The notes under the pieces: model-generated
Database searches by the model: none
Seen by the model: only the letters and a program-made list of their open reading frames with translations
Told to the model about the DNA's origin: nothing
NCBI GenBank assembly: GCA_963804595.1
Contig: CAWDQZ010000016.1
Coordinates: forward strand, 1-64,000
Reading direction: 5' to 3'
Source of the DNA: DASUPK01 sp963804595
GTDB lineage: Bacteria; Actinomycetota; Thermoleophilia; Solirubrobacterales; 70-9
DNA: 64,000 nucleotides
Made by a program: the position numbers and the translations under genes
Shown here: piece by piece, positions 59,047-64,000 of the stretch
Layout: each line of letters starts with the position of its first letter
How positions within the stretch are numbered: the stretch's first letter is position 1

Positions 59047-60771
59047 TCAGATTCGCCGCAGCAGGCGCATGATCTGATCCGCCTCCGGGACACGCAGGGC
59101 CAGCACCGCGCCGAGGTAGGCGACGAAGCCCGCTGCGAGGGCCGCTCCGAGCGAGACGATCTGCGCGATCAGGTCGCGGCCGAGCGCCTGGTCCAGGCCG
59201 TACCAGACCACGTAGCTCACCCCGGCCAGCAGCACCGACGCGGCGATCACGCGTAACGCCGTGTCGAAGAGGCGCGGCAGGTCGAGGCCGTGCAGCCGCC
59301 TTCGCAGGATCACCACCTCCGCGACCACGCTGGAGATGGTGGCGATCACGGTTGCCGCCACGATCCCCCCGACGCCGAACGGCGAGTAGAACGCGAACGA
59401 GAAGATGATGTCCACGACGAGGTTCGAGCCGGCCACCGCGGTCGGGATCCAGGGGCGCTGCAGGCTGAAGAAGGTCCGGGTGAGGAGCAGGTAGAGCCCG
59501 TTGAAGGGCAGGGAGAACGCGAACCAGAAGAGCGCCTGGGCGACGATGTGGGTCTGGGCGGCGTCGAACTCCCCCCGCTGATAGACGAGGCGCGTCATCG
59601 GGACGGAGAGGACGAGGATCGCGGCGGCTGCCGGGATCAAGAGCAGGAGGATCTGCCGCATCCCGTTCGACATCGTCGATCGCAGGTTGTCCCACTCCTG
59701 GCGGGCCGCGAACCGCGCCAGCGTCGGGAAGGCCACGGTCGCGACGGCGACCGAGAAGATGCCCTGCGGGAGCATGTAGATGCGGAATGCCTTGTCGATT
59801 GCCGCGGGAGCCTGGTCGGAGACCAGCGTCCCGACGATGCTGTTGAGCAGCAGGTCGAAGTTGATCAGGCCGAGGCTGAGCGTGACCGGGAGCATGAGGA
59901 GCAGCACGCGGCGCACGTCAGGCAGGCGCCAGTCGATGTCGCGGGTGAGCCGGAACGGGGTGTTGCGCAGGTCCCAGGCCGGGATTGCAAGCTGTACGAC
60001 GGTTCCGACGAGGATGCCGATCGCGTAGGCGTAGATCCGGTTGTTGCCGTGGAACGCCGGCTCCAGCAGGACCAGGACGAGGATGATCACCACGTTCCAG
60101 AAGAAGGGTGAGATCGCGAACGCGGCGAAGCGGTCGTAGCTGTTGAGGACGCCCACCACCATGCCCGTGGCCCCGAGCAGGATCAGGATCGGGAAGAGGA
60201 TCTGGGAAAGCGTGACGGTGAGATCGAGGATCTGGCCGCTGAATCCGGGGGCGAAGATCGGGACGATCAGGGGTGCCGCGAGCACGAAGATCGCGGTGAG
60301 CGCGCCCAGCACCAGGGTGACCAGGTAGATCAGGGTCGAGGCGAGCCGGAACGCCTCCCGCTTGTTGCCCTTCTCGAGCTCCTCCGTGAAGACGGGGACG
60401 AAGGCGGCCTGGATGGCCGCGTCGGCGAACAGCGAGCGGACCAGATTGGGAACCTGGAATGCGATCGTGAAGGCCGACATTGGCCCGCTGATGCCGAAGT
60501 AGCTGGCGGCGACGATCTCCCGGACCAGGCCCGCGACCCGTGAGAACGCGGTCGCGATCGAGAAGAACGCCGTCGAGCGTCCGAGCCTGCCCTGACGTTC
60601 GCCCCACTCCGGCGGGACGAACGGCGACGTGGGCGTGGGCGCGGGAATCGCCATGAACGTCGAGGTGTCCATGGAGACCGCCTCGTGGCGGCGCTCGATC
60701 TCCTCCGACTCACGCTCGACGGCGGGGAAGTCCCGCGTCGAGGGATCGAAGGGCTCAGGGCGATCGGTCAT
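59047..60771 (-). CDS. murJ: lipid II flippase MurJ (MviN family)
   Basis: The 574-residue protein has an approximately 60-residue cytoplasmic N-terminus and about 14 transmembrane helices. MviN signatures are visible: FSIATAFSRVAGLVREIVAASYFG at the first helix and FQVPNLVRSLFADAAIQAAFVPVFTEEL. It flips lipid II for peptidoglycan synthesis. ATG at 60771, 39 bases from the divergent rpsT. Confidence 0.93.
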   Translation of the reverse strand: MTDRPEPFDPSTRDFPAVERESEEIERRHEAVSMDTSTFMAIPAPTPTSPFVPPEWGERQGRLGRSTAFFSIATAFSRVAGLVREIVAASYFGISGPMSAFTIAFQVPNLVRSLFADAAIQAAFVPVFTEELEKGNKREAFRLASTLIYLVTLVLGALTAIFVLAAPLIVPIFAPGFSGQILDLTVTLSQILFPILILLGATGMVVGVLNSYDRFAAFAISPFFWNVVIILVLVLLEPAFHGNNRIYAYAIGILVGTVVQLAIPAWDLRNTPFRLTRDIDWRLPDVRRVLLLMLPVTLSLGLINFDLLLNSIVGTLVSDQAPAAIDKAFRIYMLPQGIFSVAVATVAFPTLARFAARQEWDNLRSTMSNGMRQILLLLIPAAAAILVLSVPMTRLVYQRGEFDAAQTHIVAQALFWFAFSLPFNGLYLLLTRTFFSLQRPWIPTAVAGSNLVVDIIFSFAFYSPFGVGGIVAATVIATISSVVAEVVILRRRLHGLDLPRLFDTALRVIAASVLLAGVSYVVWYGLDQALGRDLIAQIVSLGAALAAGFVAYLGAVLALRVPEADQIMRLLRRI

Positions 60772-60790
60772 TGCTCTATTCTCTTCGCCG

Positions 60791-60807
60791 CCCCCGACGG
60801 GGGTCTT
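60791..60807 (+). promoter_or_regulatory. hairpin sequestering the rpsT Shine-Dalgarno region
   Basis: CCCCC-GAC-GGGGG followed by TCTTTTC ends right before the rpsT ATG. It looks like a small terminator and also buries the only G-rich ribosome-binding stretch. It may regulate S20 by attenuation or translational control. Confidence 0.4.
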
Positions 60808-60810
60808 TTC

Positions 60811-61107
60811 ATGGCCAACATCGCCTCCCAGAAGAAGCGGATTGCGCGCTCAGAGCGCGAGCGCCAGGAGAACCTGCGCTTTCGCAGCTCGGTGAAGACC
60901 TACTTCCGCCGGCTCGAGGACGCCGTTTCGTCGGGTGACGCAAACGCGGTCGCGAGCGAGCACAGGGCGCTCGTCTCGCGCATCGACAAGGCCGTCCAGA
61001 AGGGGGCGCTGCACCGCAACACCGGCGCTCGCAAGAAGTCCCGCGCCGCGGGCATCGCGGGCGCCGCCTCCCAGGGCGAGAGCGCCGCCCCCCAGGGCGA
61101 GAGCTAG
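60811..61107 (+). CDS. rpsT: 30S ribosomal protein S20
   Basis: The 98-residue basic helical protein starts MANIASQKKRIARSERERQ, with the usual S20 patterns FRSSVKTYFRRLEDAV and RIDKAVQKGALHRNTGARKKSR. The tail after residue 85 (GAASQGESAAPQGES) is an unusual repeated QGES extension. It binds 16S rRNA. The ATG at 60811 is the conserved start. Confidence 0.96.
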   Translation: MANIASQKKRIARSERERQENLRFRSSVKTYFRRLEDAVSSGDANAVASEHRALVSRIDKAVQKGALHRNTGARKKSRAAGIAGAASQGESAAPQGES

Positions 61108-62114
61108 CGGAGCGCCCAAGCCAGCGGCTCGGTGTCGTCGGCCTCGAGGCCGATCGCACGGCGCAGCGTGAGGGTGAACGCCACCCGCTCCTCGTAGTCC
61201 GAGCCGCCGCGCGACCAGAGCTCGAGGTCCGCGAGAGCGCGAATCGAGGCGTCGAGGTCTTCCGGCGAGCGGCCCTTGACCTTGGAGACGAGCACCTTCG
61301 CCGCATAGGGATGCATCGAGAGCCCCTTGGCCACCTCGCTCGGGGGGCGGCCAGCATCGAGCTCGGTCGCCGCCTTGAGGGCTTGCCGCAGCCGCGGTGC
61401 GAGCGAGTAGACGATCCGCGGGAGCGCCTCGCCCTGCGAAACGAGGCGTTCCGCGACACCGATTGTCTCCGCCTCATCGCCGGCGACCACCGCGTCGGCG
61501 AGCGTCCAGATCGCCTCCTCCGAGGTGTCGGAGACCATTGCCTCGAGGTCGTCGGTCGCGACGCTCCCCCCCTCCCCCGCCCAGAGGGCGAGGCGCTCGA
61601 GCTCCGTCCGCAGGCGCATCGGGCGGGCTCCGAGGCGTTCGACGAGCAGCCTGGCGGCGGCCGGCTCCAACTCGAAGCCGAGCTCGCGGGCGTCGGCGAC
61701 GAGCTGCTTCGGGAGGTCCCGCGCGCGGGGCACCTCGAACGAGAGGACCTCTCCCCCCGCCTTCTCCACGGCCTTCGCGATCCCGGCCGGCGGCTTGCCG
61801 TGGGAGACCAGGGCGACGGTCGTGTCGGGCGGGATCTGACGGAGGGCGTCAACGGCCTTCTCCGTGTCCCCCTTCGCCCAGCCCTCGATCCCGTCGACGA
61901 GGAGGTAACGGCGGGAGACGATCAGCGAGATGGTCCCCAGGGAGGCGGTCAGGGCCTCGATGTCGGGAGACCGGCGGCCGTCGCCCGCCTCGAACACCTC
62001 CAGAGCGCCGGGACCGCCCTCGCGTTCCGCGCGTTCCCGCAGACGACCGCGGACGCGGGCGATCTTCGCCTCGTCCTCCCCGGCGATCAGATAGGCGGAC
62101 TTCATCTCTGCCAC
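61104..62114 (-). CDS. holA: DNA polymerase III subunit delta
   Basis: The 336-residue clamp-loader subunit shows YLIAGEDEAKIARVRGRLRE at the start, LLVDGIEGWAKG, PRARDLPKQLVADARELGFELEPAAARLL and LERLALWAGEG, all HolA patterns. It opens the beta clamp for loading. The start is GTG at 62114, with TAGACT (62128-62123) 8 bases upstream. It converges with rpsT, sharing 4 bases. Confidence 0.9.
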   Translation of the reverse strand: MAEMKSAYLIAGEDEAKIARVRGRLRERAEREGGPGALEVFEAGDGRRSPDIEALTASLGTISLIVSRRYLLVDGIEGWAKGDTEKAVDALRQIPPDTTVALVSHGKPPAGIAKAVEKAGGEVLSFEVPRARDLPKQLVADARELGFELEPAAARLLVERLGARPMRLRTELERLALWAGEGGSVATDDLEAMVSDTSEEAIWTLADAVVAGDEAETIGVAERLVSQGEALPRIVYSLAPRLRQALKAATELDAGRPPSEVAKGLSMHPYAAKVLVSKVKGRSPEDLDASIRALADLELWSRGGSDYEERVAFTLTLRRAIGLEADDTEPLAWALR

Positions 62115-62142
62115 GCCTGGCGAGTCTAAGGGTGAGGGCCGG

Positions 62143-62439
62143 CTAGACGCCGAATATGGGGCTGGCGGCCGACTTGCAGGTCTGAGGAGCCTTCTTCGCG
62201 CGGATTCGCTCCTTCGCGGCCTGCGCCTGGTAGATGCCGGGATACACGGCCTGCGTCAGCCCGACCTCGTAGCGGCCCTTGCCGTCGGCCCGCTGGACCG
62301 AGAGCAGCGCGGTGTTTCCGCTCGAGTCGGTGAAGAAGACGTTCACCAGCCTGCCCTCGAAGCAGGCGGCGAGACCGGCATCGACCTTTCCGCGGAACAC
62401 GGTGGCTGAGGGGTGCCGCAGCGTGATCTTCGAGCCCAC
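62143..62439 (-). CDS. 98-residue hypothetical protein resembling the C-terminal domain of secreted actinobacterial proteins
   Basis: The sequence runs HPSATVFRGKVDAGLAACFEGR, a possible Ig-like strand pattern with two Cys, and ends TCKSAASPIFGV. Comparable end domains (G-x-V near the start, Cys-Arg-like V strands, Thr-Asp-Gly-x-Tyr turn) close larger secreted proteins in soil actinobacteria. Here there is no signal peptide or upstream domain, so it may be a truncated remnant or a small stand-alone protein. Start GTG at 62439. Confidence 0.4.
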   Translation of the reverse strand: MGSKITLRHPSATVFRGKVDAGLAACFEGRLVNVFFTDSSGNTALLSVQRADGKGRYEVGLTQAVYPGIYQAQAAKERIRAKKAPQTCKSAASPIFGV

Positions 62440-62465
62440 GAGTGCCCCTTCACCACCATCGGAGG

Positions 62466-64000
62466 CTAACCCCCGTCCGGTACGACTGTCCAGCGGGAAC
62501 CGTTGGCCTCGATGTCTATCTCGCCGTCGGTGTCGGTGCGCAGGGCGGTCAGCTCGTGCGCGCGAAGATCCTCCATGGTGCTGCCGTCGGGGTGGCCGAA
62601 TGGATTGCCCGCGCCGACCGAGATCACGGCGAGCTTCGGGACGGACCGGTCGAGCAGCTCATCGAGCCCCGCGTCCTCGGATCCGTGATGCGCCACCTTG
62701 AGCACGTCGACCGGGCCGGGATCGATCGGCACGGCCTCGGCCTCCGCATCGCCGGTGAGCAGCATCGAGAAGTGGCGCCAGCGCGCCACCAGCACCAGGC
62801 AGAGCAGGTTCGGGTCCTGGTCGGTGTCGTGGAGCAGCTCCCTGGGCGGCCAGAGAGCGGTCAGGCGAAGTCCGCCTGCGTCGAGCTCCCCGCCCTCCGC
62901 GAGCCGGTACGGCTCCACGCCGGCGGCCAGGGCCGCGCCTCGCAGCCTCGCGTCGTCACGCGCATAGACGAGTCGGTCCGCCCGCACCGACGCGAGCAGC
63001 GCGCCAAGGTCGCCCGCGTGATCGGACTGATCGTGGGTGATCACGATCGCGTCGAGGCGATCGATCCCGAGCTCGGAGAGGCGATCCTCGACGCCGTCGT
63101 CCGGCGGCCCCGTATCGACGAGCACGGGCTCCGCATCGGGAGGTTGCAGCAGGATCGAGTCCCCCTGACCGACATCGAGGACCCTCACGATGAGGTCCGC
63201 CGGCGAGGGGCTCGCGGCTTGCCCCCGGAATGGCCACAGGACCGCCAGGCCGACCGCCACCGCAACGACGGCGGCGAGAGAGGTGTCCTTCACCGAAGGA
63301 AGCAGACCCGTTCGGCGAACCCGCTCGGCCCAGCGGAGCAGCATCTCCAGGACGAGAACGAGCAGCGCGTACGCCGCGGCCACTGACCAGATCGAGCTCA
63401 GGCCGACCGTCAGCGACGCCCATTCCGGCGACGCGAGCCAGCGTGCGATCTGGGCGATGTAGGCGAGGCAGAGAGACTCGAGCCAGTTGATCGGCTCCAC
63501 CGGCAGGACCGGCACCTGCCCGATGATGCTGGTGAGCATCCCGAGCCACATCGCCGGTGCCACCGCCGGGGCCGCCAGCACGTTCGCCGGCAGGGCAGCG
63601 GGAGAGAACTGCTCGAAGGCGGACGCCATCAGCGGTGCCGTCGAGGCAGTGGCGGCCGTGGTCACCGCGACCGCCTCGGCCAGGGCGCGACGCGCCGACC
63701 GGCGATCCGCCTCGCCCGCGATCAGGCCGGTAAGCCGCCTCGACCAGAGCATGATCCCGATCACCGCCGCGAAGCTGAGCTGCCAGCCGACGTCGCCGTC
63801 GGCCCGGGGATTGAGGGCCAGGGTGGCGGCCGCCGCGAGCAGGACGGCGTACCAGCGTGAGCGCGGGCGGTCAGCCAGGGCGGCGATCAGGCCGGCGGCT
63901 CCCATCGCGCCCGCCCGCTGGATGGACGGTCCCGCCCCGGTCACCGGCACGTAGATCGCGATGAGGCAGAGCGTCCCGATGAGGCGGGCCCGCAGCGGCA
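62466..64000 (-). CDS. ComEC/Rec2 family DNA uptake channel (5' part beyond the window)
   Basis: The frame is open from 64000. It begins inside the competence domain (LCLIAIYVPVTGAGPSIQRAGAMGA), continues with several transmembrane helices to about residue 270 of the visible part, and ends in a metallo-beta-lactamase-like domain: VRVLDVGQGDSILLQPP, IVITHDQSDHAGDLG and LKVAHHGSEDAG. It forms the inner-membrane channel for single-stranded DNA uptake. In the first metal motif Gln replaces the usual Asp (HDQSDH for HxDxDH). The N-terminal OB-domain is off the window. holA lies nearby, as comEC-holA-rpsT order predicts. Confidence 0.9.
   Translation of the reverse strand, partial: PLRARLIGTLCLIAIYVPVTGAGPSIQRAGAMGAAGLIAALADRPRSRWYAVLLAAAATLALNPRADGDVGWQLSFAAVIGIMLWSRRLTGLIAGEADRRSARRALAEAVAVTTAATASTAPLMASAFEQFSPAALPANVLAAPAVAPAMWLGMLTSIIGQVPVLPVEPINWLESLCLAYIAQIARWLASPEWASLTVGLSSIWSVAAAYALLVLVLEMLLRWAERVRRTGLLPSVKDTSLAAVVAVAVGLAVLWPFRGQAASPSPADLIVRVLDVGQGDSILLQPPDAEPVLVDTGPPDDGVEDRLSELGIDRLDAIVITHDQSDHAGDLGALLASVRADRLVYARDDARLRGAALAAGVEPYRLAEGGELDAGGLRLTALWPPRELLHDTDQDPNLLCLVLVARWRHFSMLLTGDAEAEAVPIDPGPVDVLKVAHHGSEDAGLDELLDRSVPKLAVISVGAGNPFGHPDGSTMEDLRAHELTALRTDTDGEIDIEANGSRWTVVPDGG

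Noticed and set aside
1..64000. tRNA, rRNA, tmRNA, CRISPR array, insertion sequence or prophage
   Set aside because: No cloverleaf-like segment, spaced identical repeats, transposase or phage structural gene was recognised in reading both strands; a computed search (tRNAscan, Infernal) could still find a small RNA.

Overview
The window is high-GC DNA with dense, short-spaced and often overlapping genes and many GTG starts. Gene content and order suggest an actinobacterium, most likely of the Thermoleophilia/Solirubrobacterales type. The supporting features are two MmpL transporter copies (one a relic), an NpdG-like F420 reductase, a GAP/Sap-like membrane protein, an actinobacterial-style SoxR, a mycobacterial-style two-subunit MaoC dehydratase, a predicted PPi-type phosphofructokinase, and the chain lepA / hrcA-dnaJ-prmA-murI / yqeY-phoH-ybeY-era / hisIE-trpEGDC. 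The taxonomic call is inference. No rRNA, tRNA, CRISPR array, insertion sequence or phage gene was seen.

Layout. 1-9.1 kb is an accessory block: TetR regulator, PLDc_N/SHOCT protein, MFS exporter, K+-channel-like protein, coiled-coil protein, GAP protein, a translationally coupled F420-reductase-like/haem-peroxidase pair, an MmpL relic and a cNMP-binding/thioredoxin-reductase fusion. Four genes here carry single-base frame breaks. 9.1-17.9 kb holds an intact MmpL, uvrB, a PhoD phosphatase, TetR, an ABM protein, a RibD-like reductase and a secreted S1 protease. 17.9-29.5 kb holds rpsA-coaE-slt, a flavoprotein, a YdcZ transporter, polA, a decayed AbiEi/DUF559 gene, malic enzyme, a TIGR01777 epimerase and a BrkB protein. 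29.6-34.8 kb holds a VOC dioxygenase, a carboxylesterase, two exported proteins, pfk and trmO.

34.6-46.2 kb carries tryptophan biosynthesis in two minus-strand blocks: trpF-trpB-trpA plus a 54-residue membrane protein, and hisIE-trpE-trpG-trpD-trpC followed by an HtrA protease. Between the blocks lie a plus-strand cyclopropane-fatty-acid-synthase-like methyltransferase and an SDR. 46.2-58 kb is a housekeeping run: an acidic ORF, era, ybeY, phoH, yqeY, a DUF1232 protein, murI, prmA, dnaJ, hrcA, a HadAB-like pair, a Usp-like membrane protein, an NTF2-like protein, lepA and a VOC protein. 58-64 kb has a DUF5519 gene divergent from soxR across a SoxR-type promoter, then murJ, rpsT, holA, a small orphan and the 3' part of comEC, which runs off the window.

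The most notable non-coding signals are: -10 hexamers 6-8 bases before the start codon of about a dozen genes, implying leaderless mRNAs; a 110-bp nested palindrome between convergent genes; a REP-like palindrome present both between ybeY and era and inside ybeY; a perfect 15-bp stem with a TTCG/CGAA loop at a convergent junction; and a 19-bp-spaced SoxR promoter. I did not find a clear multi-gene system of unknown type. The novelty lies mostly in these regulatory and repeat structures.
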